This document shows positions 15,440 through 24,497 of a stretch of DNA of 64,000 bases, in pieces. Each line of letters begins with the position of its first letter. The stretch's first letter is position 1. The position numbers were made by a program, and so were the translations under genes. The notes under the pieces are model-generated. The model had not been told where the DNA came from. It saw only the letters and a list, made by a program, of their open reading frames with translations, and did not search any database. The DNA comes from Epilithonimonas vandammei. GTDB lineage: Bacteria > Bacteroidota > Bacteroidia > Flavobacteriales > Weeksellaceae. Location: contig NZ_CP034161.1 of the NCBI RefSeq assembly GCF_003860525.1, positions 1,612,001 through 1,676,000 of the forward strand, written 5' to 3'.

Positions 15440-17409
15440 TGGAACCAATTTTACTTTATTTTGGCAAGATGATTCTCTGCTCAGCAGTTATGTTTGCCTA
15501 TTATCTGTTATTCCTTAAGGATAAGACTTTTCATCATTACAATAGATTTTATCTTTTGTCTTCGGTGGTTGTGAGCCTTGTTCTGCCTCTGATAAAAGTT
15601 TCTTATTTTACGATAGAAACAAATAAGAATTTATATCTGCTGTTGAGCGGATTCAATCAAAATCAATTACAAACAACTACAAACTATGATATCACTATTT
15701 ATTCAGTTTTTTATGCAATTATTGGAGTGGTTTCAATCATTCTTTTAATTAGATTAATTGTCGGAATCATAAGAATCCAATCTATTAAAAAACAATTCCC
15801 GAATGAAACAATCGATGGAATCAAATTTTATCAGACCAATCTTAATAATGCGCCGTTTTCATTCTTTAGAAATCTGTTCTGGAAAAAATCAATCGAGATT
15901 AATTCTCCTGTTGGTCAGCAGATTCTGAAGCACGAGATGGTTCATATAGAACAAAAACACAGCTGGGACAAACTCCTGATGCAGGTTTCCAAATCTGTTT
16001 TCTGGTTCAATCCTGTGTTTTACTTTATCAACAAAGAAATCAATCTTATTCACGAATACTTGGCGGACAACAAAGCAGTGAAAAAGTCCGACACCAGAGC
16101 ATTTGCGCAGATGCTTCTCGAGAGTCATTTCTCGGGGTCGGTAATTCCTGTTACGAGTCCTTTTTTATCATCTAACCTCAAAAAAAGACTTACAATGCTA
16201 ACAAAAAACCAAACCAAGTACAGCTACGCACGCAAACTTTTTGCGCTACCAATTTTATTCTTTATGGTGTTCGCCTATATGGTGAATGCTAAAAACAAAG
16301 AAATTACAGAAACGAACAAAGCAATTGAAATTGCTGTTAACGAAATGAAAAATGATACGATAAAACCTAAAGCGTCTGAGTTTGACAGTTTATCGATGAG
16401 TCATCAAAAACAAACACAATTATATTCTGAAGCTTTGAAAGAAGACCATTTGAAGATGTCTGCGCTCAGTGCAAAAATGGCTGAAAAAAGCAAAGCATTA
16501 TCGGCTCTTAAAAAAGCTAAAAAAGAAGATTCATCAGAATATAAGGCTTTAGAAAATGATTTGGAAAATCTTTCTAATAAATTGCAATCTATTGTAGATT
16601 CTGACAATTATCAGAGAAACCTAAAAGGTTTTGAAGAACATTCGGAAGCGATGGCAAAGATGTATGATTCTCCGGAATTCAAGAAAAGAATTGCTGACGC
16701 TGAAAAAGCAGGCAGAGATGCTGAAGCAATGGTTAATTCTCCAGAGTTTAAAAAAAGAATTGCTGAAGCAGAAAAGCGTGCTGAAGAAGTAGTTGTAAAA
16801 GTCAACTCTCCTGAGTTTCAGAAAATGAGTCAAGAAGCTCAGAAAAGAGCACAAGAAGCGGTTGAAAAATATGGTAAAGTTTATTCGGAAGCTGATTTTC
16901 AGAAAATGATAAAAGACCAATTTGGGAAAGATGCTTTTACGGATGGAACTGTAGCTTATGGATTTGACGCAAGCGATTTTCCTGAATTCAAGGATTTGGC
17001 AACTAAATTTAAATTAAATTTTTCTGATGATCTATTCTTCAATGAAGCTCAATCTAAACTGACACCAAAGGAGTTGAGAAAACTGGAAAAGAAAAGAAAA
17101 GAACTGAAGGAAAAACAAAAAGACTTACAGGAACAACAAAGAAAAATTCAGGAAAAGCAGCAACAATTAAACAAAGAAATGCGTGAGAATTCTTCATTTA
17201 AAATAAGTTTTAATTCTATGGAGAATGAGCCAAAAGTTTTTGTTCTGAATAACAAGATGATGGCTGCTAATATAGACAAAATGACAGTTTATATCAATGG
17301 GAAAATAGTGGATAAATCTGTACTTAATAAAATGAATCCTAATGAAATTGCGTCTATGAATGTTTTTAAAACAAACGGAACTAGAAAAATCGAAATCATT
17401 ACAAAATAA
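15439..17409 (+). CDS. M56-family (BlaR1-like) membrane metallopeptidase with coiled-coil and plug-like C-terminus
   Basis: The 656-residue protein has four predicted membrane segments (near residues 8-25, 38-52, 92-112 and 275-290). Between the third and fourth lies the zinc site HEMVH (about residues 165-169) with the downstream ligand region EINLIHEYLADNKAV. After the last membrane segment comes a long charged region with three 23-24-residue repeats headed by SPEFKKRIAEAEK (16671-16880) and a Lys/Gln-rich coiled coil (residues 545-590). The last 60 residues (VYINGKIVDK... NPNEIASMNVFK) resemble a TonB-receptor plug motif. It is the sensor partner of the upstream repressor. The signal is unknown. 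Confidence 0.9.
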   Translation: MEPILLYFGKMILCSAVMFAYYLLFLKDKTFHHYNRFYLLSSVVVSLVLPLIKVSYFTIETNKNLYLLLSGFNQNQLQTTTNYDITIYSVFYAIIGVVSIILLIRLIVGIIRIQSIKKQFPNETIDGIKFYQTNLNNAPFSFFRNLFWKKSIEINSPVGQQILKHEMVHIEQKHSWDKLLMQVSKSVFWFNPVFYFINKEINLIHEYLADNKAVKKSDTRAFAQMLLESHFSGSVIPVTSPFLSSNLKKRLTMLTKNQTKYSYARKLFALPILFFMVFAYMVNAKNKEITETNKAIEIAVNEMKNDTIKPKASEFDSLSMSHQKQTQLYSEALKEDHLKMSALSAKMAEKSKALSALKKAKKEDSSEYKALENDLENLSNKLQSIVDSDNYQRNLKGFEEHSEAMAKMYDSPEFKKRIADAEKAGRDAEAMVNSPEFKKRIAEAEKRAEEVVVKVNSPEFQKMSQEAQKRAQEAVEKYGKVYSEADFQKMIKDQFGKDAFTDGTVAYGFDASDFPEFKDLATKFKLNFSDDLFFNEAQSKLTPKELRKLEKKRKELKEKQKDLQEQQRKIQEKQQQLNKEMRENSSFKISFNSMENEPKVFVLNNKMMAANIDKMTVYINGKIVDKSVLNKMNPNEIASMNVFKTNGTRKIEIITK

Positions 17410-17431
17410 ACAAGTATGTTTGTAATTCTTT

Positions 17432-17454
17432 AGCCGGTTCGCCGGCTTTTATTT
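17432..17454 (+). terminator. Hairpin with UUCG loop between the M56 gene and the GLPGLI genes
   Basis: AGCCGG-TTCG-CCGGCT followed by T residues, 22 bases after the M56 stop. It may only partly stop transcription, because the GLPGLI genes on the same strand follow without an obvious promoter. Confidence 0.8.
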
Positions 17455-17468
17455 TAAAACCAAAAACT

Positions 17469-18308
17469 ATGAAAAAACTACTAATTAATTTATTTCTGAT
17501 TTTAGGAGTTCTAGCAATTGCTCAGAACAAAAGATTTATTTACGAATACAAATTCATTTCAGATTCTACAAAGATTGATGATGTTAAAACAGAAATGATG
17601 TTCTTGGACACCACAAAAGATGGTTCCAAATATTATAGTTACACTGTTTTTAATTCGGATTCTCTTATGAAGGTGGATTTGGAAAAACAATTGGCTGCAA
17701 CTGGTTCTATCAATGTAAAATCGGATATGCAAAAAGGAAGTGTGAGATATTCGGTAACGAAAACTTATCCTGATTATAAAATTAATCACCATCGCAGATT
17801 GGGAATGGAAGCTTACAATATTTCTGACGACAGAAAAATCAACTGGAAAATATTGCCAGAAAAAGAAAAAATAGGAGAGTGGAACGCTCAAAAAGCAGAA
17901 GCAGATTTTGCAGGCAGACATTGGATTGCATGGTTTTCTACAGATATTCCCATTCAAGATGGACCATATAAATTTAATGGTTTGCCTGGGTTGATTGTTA
18001 AGATTGAAGACAAAACGGGTTCTCACAAAATGGAACTTAAAGGTATTAAAAATATAACTGGCAATGTTGATATTAATGTTTTTGAAGTTAAAGAAATCGC
18101 TGTCAATTCCAAACAATTCCAGAAAGTGCTGAAAGAATACGAAAATGATCCAACAAAAGGAATTAAACAAATTCAAATGGGCGGAACTTCGATTATTTTG
18201 ACGGGTAAAGATGGGACTTCTACCAAAATTGCCAAAGAACAAGAAGAACGTTTGAAAGCTCGAATCAAAAAAGACAATAATAGAATTGAGTTGGATATTG
18301 TGAAGTAA
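17469..18308 (+). CDS. GLPGLI family protein, copy 1
   Basis: The 279-residue product has an N-terminal signal peptide ending near IAQNKRF and the family-naming GLPGLIVKIED motif near residue 175. The preceding block ADFAGRHWIAWFSTDIPIQDGPY is also conserved in this Bacteroidetes family (TIGR01200). The function of GLPGLI proteins is unknown; they are exported and often sit near M56/BlaI pairs, as here. It is a close tandem paralogue of the next gene, 25 bases apart. Confidence 0.93.
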   Translation: MKKLLINLFLILGVLAIAQNKRFIYEYKFISDSTKIDDVKTEMMFLDTTKDGSKYYSYTVFNSDSLMKVDLEKQLAATGSINVKSDMQKGSVRYSVTKTYPDYKINHHRRLGMEAYNISDDRKINWKILPEKEKIGEWNAQKAEADFAGRHWIAWFSTDIPIQDGPYKFNGLPGLIVKIEDKTGSHKMELKGIKNITGNVDINVFEVKEIAVNSKQFQKVLKEYENDPTKGIKQIQMGGTSIILTGKDGTSTKIAKEQEERLKARIKKDNNRIELDIVK

Positions 18309-18333
18309 TACTAATTTAACTAAAAACTAAACT

Positions 18334-19182
18334 ATGAAACAATTATTTTTATTAAGTTTCTTTCTAATTTCAATTTCAGTAACCTCTCAAAGCCAAAGAT
18401 TTTATTACGATTATCAGTTCCAAACAGATTCTACTGATTTGGAAACAAAAATGTCTGAATTAATGGTTCTTGATATTGATAAAAAAGGCTCCAAATATTA
18501 CAGCGAATATGTTTTTCAAAACGACTCCATAATGGATGCTCAATTCAAAAAAAATATGGCCGCTCATAGTGATGATCCAGTTCCTATGTCTGGAAAACAA
18601 GGTGTGGTTGGGTATAAAATTATGAAGTCTTACCCTGATTTTAAAATTAATCACATTGTTTCGTTGGATATGACACTTTATGATTTTAATCAACAAGTCA
18701 AAATTAATTGGAAAATTTTATCAGATAAGAATAAAATTGGAACTTGGAACGTTCAAAAAGCTGAAGCTGATTTTGCAGGTAGAAAATGGATTGCTTGGTT
18801 TTCAACCGACATTCCACTTCAGGACGGACCTTATAAATTCTATGGTTTGCCAGGTCTTATTGTAAAGATTGAAGATCTATCTGGCTTCCATAAGATAGAA
18901 TTGAAAGGAATTAAAAATAATACTCTTGAAAGAGATATTCTTGCTTTTGAATTCGAAAAGCCAATTAAGCTAGATTATAAAAAATATCAGACAGTATATA
19001 AAAATTACAGGAAAGATCCTATGGCGAATTTGAAAAAGAAAGCGCAGGAAGGTCAGTTTTACGTAACAGATGATGCGGGTAATAAATTAGATAACAAAGA
19101 CTATATGAAGTCTCAAGAGAAAATGATGATGGATAGAATGAAAAAGAATAATAACATCTTAGAATTAGACCTATTGAAATAG
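18334..19182 (+). CDS. GLPGLI family protein, copy 2
   Basis: The 282-residue product shares the layout of its neighbour: signal peptide (ends near TSQSQRF), MVLDIDKKGSKYYSEYVF, ADFAGRKWIAWFSTDIPLQDGPY and GLPGLIVKIED. The middle and C-terminal parts are more diverged, with a Lys/Met-rich tail. It clearly arose by tandem duplication, and the retained motifs suggest both are functional. It ends the BlaI-M56-GLPGLI cluster at a strong terminator. Confidence 0.93.
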   Translation: MKQLFLLSFFLISISVTSQSQRFYYDYQFQTDSTDLETKMSELMVLDIDKKGSKYYSEYVFQNDSIMDAQFKKNMAAHSDDPVPMSGKQGVVGYKIMKSYPDFKINHIVSLDMTLYDFNQQVKINWKILSDKNKIGTWNVQKAEADFAGRKWIAWFSTDIPLQDGPYKFYGLPGLIVKIEDLSGFHKIELKGIKNNTLERDILAFEFEKPIKLDYKKYQTVYKNYRKDPMANLKKKAQEGQFYVTDDAGNKLDNKDYMKSQEKMMMDRMKKNNNILELDLLK

Positions 19183-19183
19183 A

Positions 19184-19213
19184 AAATCGCCACTCCAAAA
19201 GTGGCGATTTTTA
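19184..19213. terminator. Bidirectional terminator between GLPGLI copy 2 and mscL
   Basis: Ten-base-pair stem AAATCGCCAC / GTGGCGATTT with a seven-base loop and flanking A/T runs, between convergent genes. Confidence 0.9.
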
Positions 19214-19588
19214 TTAAGCTTTTTTCTTAAGTTCGTCACGGATTTCCATCAGTAATTGATCCGTAGAAGATGGTCCTGCAGGAGCTGCTTCTGGTTTTTT
19301 ATTAAGTTTATTAGCAACTTTTATTAACCAAAATAAAACAAAAGCAATTACCAAAAAGCTGATTACGGATGATAAGAAATTTCCGTAAGTTACACCGTTC
19401 CAAGCCAATTCTTTGATGTTTTCTGCACCGGCAGCTTTCAAAGCTGGTGTCAATAAAAGTGGTGTAATTACATCATCTACCAATGATTTTACGATTGCGC
19501 CAAATGCGCCACCAATGATGACACCGACTGCTAAGTCTACTACATTCCCTTTGAATGCAAACTCTTTAAATTCTTTTACAAATCCCAT
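19214..19588 (-). CDS. mscL: Large-conductance mechanosensitive channel
   Basis: The 124-residue protein begins MGFVKEFKEFAFKGNVVDLAVGVIIGGAFG, a near-textbook MscL N-terminus and first membrane helix, and has a second helix (FLSSVISFLVIAFVLFWLI) and a charged C-terminal bundle helix. It forms a pentameric safety valve in the inner membrane that opens under hypo-osmotic stress. The gene is isolated, reading toward the GLPGLI cluster terminator. Confidence 0.97.
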   Translation of the reverse strand: MGFVKEFKEFAFKGNVVDLAVGVIIGGAFGAIVKSLVDDVITPLLLTPALKAAGAENIKELAWNGVTYGNFLSSVISFLVIAFVLFWLIKVANKLNKKPEAAPAGPSSTDQLLMEIRDELKKKA

Positions 19589-19661
19589 AGTTGTATTTTT
19601 TTATAGTTAGTTATAAACAAAAATATCAATTTTTTTTTTAAAATCGATTTATTTATTACTA

Positions 19662-19691
19662 TTGATAAAAGAATATTATTGATTAAATTTG
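19662..19691 (+). promoter_or_regulatory. Promoter of nnr
   Basis: TTG (19662-19664) and TAAATTTG (19684-19691) are separated by 19 bases, 30 bases before the nnr ATG. Confidence 0.75.
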
Positions 19692-19720
19692 AAATTGCAC
19701 TCTTTTAAAATTTAATTCTA

Positions 19721-21202
19721 ATGAAAATCCTTTCATCTTCTCAAATCAAAGAATGTGATTCTGCAACCATAGAAAAAGGAATTTCTTCTATCAGTCTGAT
19801 GGAAAATGCCGCGAAAAAATGCGCAAATTGGATTGTGGATAATTTTAAATCAAATCAAAGTTTCTCAATCTTTTGTGGAAACGGAAATAATGGAGGCGAT
19901 GGATTCGCAATTGCAAGGATTCTTTACGAGAAAGGATTTGATGTCGCTGTTTTTATTGATGAAAATAACTCTAAGTTTTCTGAAGATGCAAAAATTAATC
20001 TTAATAAAATAAAACCAATCAGCGGAATTACAATTAAAGATTATTCTGAATTTGAAAATAATAATTTTATAATCATTGACGCATTATTTGGTTATGGACT
20101 GAACCGAGAATTGTCTGACGATTTTAAAAATTTAATTGAAAAATTAAATCAGATTCAAGTTCCAAAAATTTCTATTGATATTCCAACAGGACTTTATGCG
20201 GATAAAATAATTGAAGAAAATTCTACGGTTTTCAAAGCAGATTTTACCTTGACTTTCCAGTTCTACAAAAGAAGTTTTCTTCATCCAGAAACGGGAAAGT
20301 TTTGTGGAATGATTATCGTTTTGAATATTGATCTTGATGAAGATTTTATTAATAAAACAGAAACCGATTATTTTGTAATTGATGAAACTGTAATTAAAAA
20401 CATTTACAAACCTAGAGAAGAATTCAGTCATAAAGGAACTTTCGGAAAAAGTATTTTAGTGGGCGGAAGTTATGGTAAAATGGGCGCCATTCTGATGTCT
20501 TCTTTATCTGCTTTGAAAACCGGAAGTGGTTTGACTTTTACCATTGCGCCAGAATGTGGGAATGTTATTTTGCAATCTCAAGTTCCTGAAGCAATGTTCA
20601 TAGATTCGGGCGAAAATCATATTAATGAAATCGAAATTCAGGATAAAGCAGTTTACGGAATCGGACCTGGTTTAGGAAAAGAGATCGAAACACAAAAAGC
20701 TCTATTAGAATTTCTTGAAAATTATAAAAATCCTGTTGTCCTGGATGCAGATGCGCTTAACATTTTAGCAGAAAATCAAAAATTAAATCTAATTCCAAAA
20801 AACTCAGTCATTACACCACATCCGCTGGAATTTGAAAGGTTGTTTGGAAAAACAGAAAACTCTTTTGAAAGAATAGAATTAGCAAAACAAAAAGCGAAAG
20901 AATTGCAAATTTTTATCATTCTGAAGGATCATCATACAGCTGTAATCACTCCAGAAAAAAAAGTGTTTTATAATATCACAGGCAATTCCGGAATGGCAAA
21001 AGGTGGAAGCGGAGATGTTCTGACAGGGATTTTAACATCATTAATTTCTCAAAAATATGACATTGAACAAGCATGCATCTTCGGCGTTTGGCTTCACGGA
21101 AAAGCAGGCGACTTTGCGGCAGCAGCATATTCAAAAGAATCAATGCTTCCAACAGATCTCATTAATAAAATTGGAAGTGCTTACCAATATCTGAATACTT
21201 AA
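19721..21202 (+). CDS. nnr: Bifunctional NAD(P)H-hydrate epimerase / ADP-dependent NAD(P)H-hydrate dehydratase
   Basis: The 493-residue protein fuses the two enzymes that repair hydrated NAD(P)H. The N-terminal epimerase (about residues 1-215) shows FCGNGNNGGDGFAIAR and DALFGYGL. The C-terminal dehydratase, of the ribokinase-like YjeF type, shows GIGPGLGK, VLDADALNIL, ITPHPLEFERLF and NSGMAKGGSGDVLTG. Full length matches E. coli NnrE/D (YjeF). It is convergent with the topoisomerase gene, the two stops being separated by one base. Confidence 0.96.
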   Translation: MKILSSSQIKECDSATIEKGISSISLMENAAKKCANWIVDNFKSNQSFSIFCGNGNNGGDGFAIARILYEKGFDVAVFIDENNSKFSEDAKINLNKIKPISGITIKDYSEFENNNFIIIDALFGYGLNRELSDDFKNLIEKLNQIQVPKISIDIPTGLYADKIIEENSTVFKADFTLTFQFYKRSFLHPETGKFCGMIIVLNIDLDEDFINKTETDYFVIDETVIKNIYKPREEFSHKGTFGKSILVGGSYGKMGAILMSSLSALKTGSGLTFTIAPECGNVILQSQVPEAMFIDSGENHINEIEIQDKAVYGIGPGLGKEIETQKALLEFLENYKNPVVLDADALNILAENQKLNLIPKNSVITPHPLEFERLFGKTENSFERIELAKQKAKELQIFIILKDHHTAVITPEKKVFYNITGNSGMAKGGSGDVLTGILTSLISQKYDIEQACIFGVWLHGKAGDFAAAAYSKESMLPTDLINKIGSAYQYLNT

Positions 21203-21203
21203 T

Positions 21204-22190
21204 TTATTTAAGTTTAGATTTCAGCATATATAAAACACCTACTTCAGTTTCAGACAGATTTTCATTTTTTCTTAGGAGTTTTTTAATTTCTTTCTGGAAA
21301 TAGTTGATGGTCTGTCCGTTTTTATAATGCTCAAAAATTCTCGGATTTATATAGGAATCTCTTGCCACAGAAGGTGTATTACCGAGTTTTTCCGATACAG
21401 CTACAATCGCATTCCGAATCCGTTTTTTCATTTCCTTCTGTTGTTGTTTTTCACAAATACCGAGTTCGTCCAGAATTCCTGCGGCAATCATTGTTCCAGC
21501 CCACGTTCTGAAGTCTTTTGCTGAGAATTCCTCGCCCATTATTTCTTTGATATATTGGTTCAAATCTTGGCTTTCAACAGTTATCAGTTCACCGTTTTCA
21601 TCGTGATATTTAAAGAGTCTGTAGCCTGGCAATTCTTCCAGTTCAGAAATAACTTTTGATAATTTGGAATTGATGATATGCTTTTCTTGAAATTTTCCCG
21701 ATTTTCCTTTGTAAGAAAATACCATTTCATCACCTTCGATGTTAAGGTGTTTTTTGCGGATTGTCGTTAATCCATAGCTCTGATTTTGTTGCGTATATTT
21801 GGGGCTTCCTGGTCTAAAGTAAGCGGAATCTAAAAGTCTAACCATTGCCGCTAGAACTTTTTCACGTGTCATTTTTTTCTTTCGGAGATGCTGCCCTGTA
21901 ACGCGTCGCATATGTTCCAGGCTTTCTGCGAAATGCAGAATTCTGTCAAACTTGTCTGCATCTTTTTTTGCCCGGAATTTCGGGTTATAAATATATTGCT
22001 TTCTGCCTTTTTGGTCTCTGCCTACAGCTAGAATTTTCGCTCTTTTATTGGTTGTGATTTCCACATCTGTCCAGGCAGGTGGTATGACGAGAGATTTGAT
22101 ATAATCAATTTTATCCTTATCTTTTATAGTTAATTGATCTTTTGTCGTATAGAAAAAATTTTTACCTGAAGATTGTCTCAAAAGTTTCAT
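21204..22190 (-). CDS. DNA topoisomerase IB (bacterial/poxvirus type)
   Basis: The 328-residue protein matches bacterial type IB topoisomerases: the N-terminal IPPAWTDVEI...RDQKGRKQYIY block, the Arg-Lys residues of TTIRKKHLNIEGDEMVFSYKGKSGK, the AKDFRTWAGTM segment and the catalytic Tyr in ARDSYINPRIFEHY (near residue 283). The enzyme relaxes supercoils through a 3'-phosphotyrosyl intermediate. It is not an essential gene in most bacteria that carry it. It stands alone, convergent with nnr. Confidence 0.94.
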   Translation of the reverse strand: MKLLRQSSGKNFFYTTKDQLTIKDKDKIDYIKSLVIPPAWTDVEITTNKRAKILAVGRDQKGRKQYIYNPKFRAKKDADKFDRILHFAESLEHMRRVTGQHLRKKKMTREKVLAAMVRLLDSAYFRPGSPKYTQQNQSYGLTTIRKKHLNIEGDEMVFSYKGKSGKFQEKHIINSKLSKVISELEELPGYRLFKYHDENGELITVESQDLNQYIKEIMGEEFSAKDFRTWAGTMIAAGILDELGICEKQQQKEMKKRIRNAIVAVSEKLGNTPSVARDSYINPRIFEHYKNGQTINYFQKEIKKLLRKNENLSETEVGVLYMLKSKLK

Positions 22191-22245
22191 ATAATTACAT
22201 TTGGTAAAATTCCTTTAACAATAAAAATGCCGATTTTGAAAGTTT

Positions 22246-22277
22246 TTGAATCAGTATGAAATCACATTGTATATTTG
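22246..22277 (+). promoter_or_regulatory. Candidate promoter of the ftsX gene cluster
   Basis: TTG (22246-22248) and TATATTTG (22270-22277) are 21 bases apart, slightly longer than ideal, about 75 bases before the ftsX start. Confidence 0.55.
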
Positions 22278-22352
22278 TTTTTATGATTTTATTAACAGTG
22301 AACAACAAGGCTTTTTGAGCGAAAATCTTTATTTTAGCAAAAATTTTTTTTG

Positions 22353-23252
22353 ATGCCAAAGACAGTTGATGACTTTAACAAAAGCAGATTAAGATCAAGT
22401 AATATTACGGTAGTTATCAGTATTTCACTGGTTTTGTTTCTAGTAGGATTATTCGGGTTGATACTGATCAATGCTCAGAAATATTCTGATTACATCAAGG
22501 AGCAGCTGGTAGTAGAAGCTTACTTTGATGAGTATCTGGATCCACGAGATTCTGCAAAAACATTAAAATTCCAAGAGGAAACTTTTGCAAAAATCAAGCA
22601 ACAAAATTATGTCAAGCAAGCAGAATACATTTCCAAAGAAAAAGCTTCTGTTCTGGCTAAAAAACAATTGGGAATAGACTCAGATGCATTGTTTGAGGAA
22701 GATATTTTCCCTGCATCTGTGGAGGTAACCCTAAAACCGGAGTTCGTAGATCCGCAAAAAATTGACGGTGTTGTAAATCAGCTGAAAGCTATAGATGGTG
22801 TGAAAGATGTGGTAAATGATAATAAACTTACCATAGATGTTTACAATAATTTGAACAGAATACTGACTTGGATTTTTGCCTTTTCAGTTTTATTCCTAGT
22901 TGTTGCCATTGTCCTGATAAATAATTCGATTAGACTAAAAATATTTTCAAAACGATTCATTATCAAAACTATGCAGCTTGTAGGGGCAAAGAGAAGATTT
23001 ATTCTTATGCCTTTTATCAAGGAAGCTCTGGTTTTGGGACTGATTGGTGCCTTAATCGCTTTACTAGCGTTAGGCGGAACGTGGTATTATTTCACAAGTC
23101 AGATAGGAACACCTTTCGTACAGGATACAAATCAGTATGTTTTACTGGTAATCATAATTCTTTTTGTAGGTATTTTTATTACCATTGCAAGTACTATCTT
23201 TGCAACCTGGAGATTCTTACGAAGTAACGTAGATGATCTTTATTACTCATAA
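22353..23252 (+). CDS. ftsX: Cell division ABC transporter permease-like protein FtsX
   Basis: The 299-residue protein has the FtsX layout: a cytoplasmic start, a first membrane helix (residues 20-42), a large extracytoplasmic domain (ECD; to about residue 170) and three C-terminal membrane helices with the KTMQLVGAKRRFI loop. With FtsE it controls cell-wall hydrolases at division. ftsE is not adjacent, as is common in Bacteroidetes. The TTG immediately before is a frame extension by one codon; ATG at 22353 is the start. It is followed three bases on by the DUF3098 gene. Confidence 0.93.
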   Translation: MPKTVDDFNKSRLRSSNITVVISISLVLFLVGLFGLILINAQKYSDYIKEQLVVEAYFDEYLDPRDSAKTLKFQEETFAKIKQQNYVKQAEYISKEKASVLAKKQLGIDSDALFEEDIFPASVEVTLKPEFVDPQKIDGVVNQLKAIDGVKDVVNDNKLTIDVYNNLNRILTWIFAFSVLFLVVAIVLINNSIRLKIFSKRFIIKTMQLVGAKRRFILMPFIKEALVLGLIGALIALLALGGTWYYFTSQIGTPFVQDTNQYVLLVIIILFVGIFITIASTIFATWRFLRSNVDDLYYS

Positions 23253-23254
23253 AA

Positions 23255-23563
23255 ATGGCAAAAAAAACACACAATAAATATTCGGCTGATGATTTTGGCG
23301 CACCGTCCGATAACACAGAAAAAAAGACATTCTATTTCGGAAGTAAAAATTTCAAACTAATGCTTATTGGACTTGGAATGATTTTATTAGGTTTTGTTTT
23401 GATGTTAGGCGCAGATGCCAACACCACTCCCGATGGCAAATTTGATCCCAATTATTGGAACGAAGATATATTTTCCTTCAGAAGAATCAGATTAGCACCG
23501 ATGTTGGTTATTGCTGGATTTGTGGTTCAGGTTTTTGCAATTCTGAAAAGAAACAAAGATTAA
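23255..23563 (+). CDS. DUF3098 family membrane protein
   Basis: The 102-residue protein has two membrane helices (LMLIGLGMILLGFVLML near residue 32 and PMLVIAGFVVQVFAIL near 82) joined by a loop with the FDPNYWNEDIFSFRRIRLAP block typical of DUF3098. It lies between ftsX and uppP, the conserved position of this family in Bacteroidetes, which suggests a role in envelope or division. Its function is unknown. Confidence 0.9.
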   Translation: MAKKTHNKYSADDFGAPSDNTEKKTFYFGSKNFKLMLIGLGMILLGFVLMLGADANTTPDGKFDPNYWNEDIFSFRRIRLAPMLVIAGFVVQVFAILKRNKD

Positions 23564-23586
23564 ATTTTAATAAAAAATACAATTAT

Positions 23587-23623
23587 AACTTTGTCTTGGT
23601 GAAACTGAGGCAAAGTTTTTTTT
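23587..23623 (+). terminator. Hairpin terminator overlapping the uppP promoter
   Basis: AACTTTG (23587-23593) pairs with CAAAGTT (23611-23617), with a few more pairs inside, followed by eight T residues. The 5' arm also contains TAACTTTG (23586-23593), a perfect -7 box. So the ftsX-DUF3098 transcript may end here while uppP transcription starts from within the same hairpin. Confidence 0.65.
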
Positions 23624-23640
23624 AATAAAACAAACACACT

Positions 23641-24459
23641 ATGGATTTGATCAAAGCAATTATAATTGCAATCATAGAAGGACTTACAGAATATCTTCCG
23701 ATTTCTTCAACTGCTCATATGGGATTTGCAGCAAGCTTGATGGGATTAGAAGAAACTGAATTTCTTAAGATGTTTCAGGTATCCATTCAGTTTGGTGCTA
23801 TCCTTTCTGTTGTAGTTGCCTATTGGAAAAAATTCTTTGATTTTAGTAATCTTCAGTTTTATTATAAGTTAGCTTTTGCAGTAATTCCTGCTTTAGTTCT
23901 TGGTTTTTTTCTTGATGATGCCATAGAATCTGTTCTCGGAAACCAAATTGCTATCTCTGCTGTTTTGGTTTTAGGCGGAGTTGTCTTATTGTTTGCAGAT
24001 AATTGGTTCAAAAAGCCAATTATTCACGATGAGAAAGAAATTACAATCAAAAAAGCAGTAACTATTGGTTTTTGGCAATGTTTGGCAATGATGCCAGGAA
24101 CAAGTAGAAGTGCTGCTTCTATTATTGGAGGAATGTCTCAAGGATTATCAAGAAAAGCGGCTGCTGAATTTTCATTTTTCTTGGCAGTTCCCACGATGTT
24201 AGCCGTTACGGTTTATTCGGTATTTGTAAAAACTTGGGGAAAAGAAACGCCAAATCCAATGAAAGGTTACGAAATGATTTTGGAATCTCAGGATCATATT
24301 TTAATTTTCATCATTGGAAATATTGTAGCGTTTGTTGTTGCTTGGATTGCAATCAAATCATTCATTGCTTTGTTGAATAAATATGGTTTCCGACCTTGGG
24401 GCTGGTATCGTATTTTTGTCGGTATTGCTTTGTTGGTTTATTTTTATTGGTTTAAATAA
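23641..24459 (+). CDS. uppP: Undecaprenyl-diphosphatase
   Basis: The 272-residue integral membrane enzyme recycles the undecaprenyl lipid carrier for peptidoglycan synthesis and confers bacitracin tolerance when abundant. The N-terminal EGLTEYLPISSTAHM and the central MPGTSRSAASIIGGM motifs hold the conserved Glu, Ser and Arg of the family. About seven or eight membrane helices are visible. It follows ftsX and DUF3098 and precedes truB after a 38-base spacer. Confidence 0.97.
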   Translation: MDLIKAIIIAIIEGLTEYLPISSTAHMGFAASLMGLEETEFLKMFQVSIQFGAILSVVVAYWKKFFDFSNLQFYYKLAFAVIPALVLGFFLDDAIESVLGNQIAISAVLVLGGVVLLFADNWFKKPIIHDEKEITIKKAVTIGFWQCLAMMPGTSRSAASIIGGMSQGLSRKAAAEFSFFLAVPTMLAVTVYSVFVKTWGKETPNPMKGYEMILESQDHILIFIIGNIVAFVVAWIAIKSFIALLNKYGFRPWGWYRIFVGIALLVYFYWFK

Positions 24460-24497
24460 AACTCTCTAACCTCCAACTCAGAACTCTAATACTCAAA

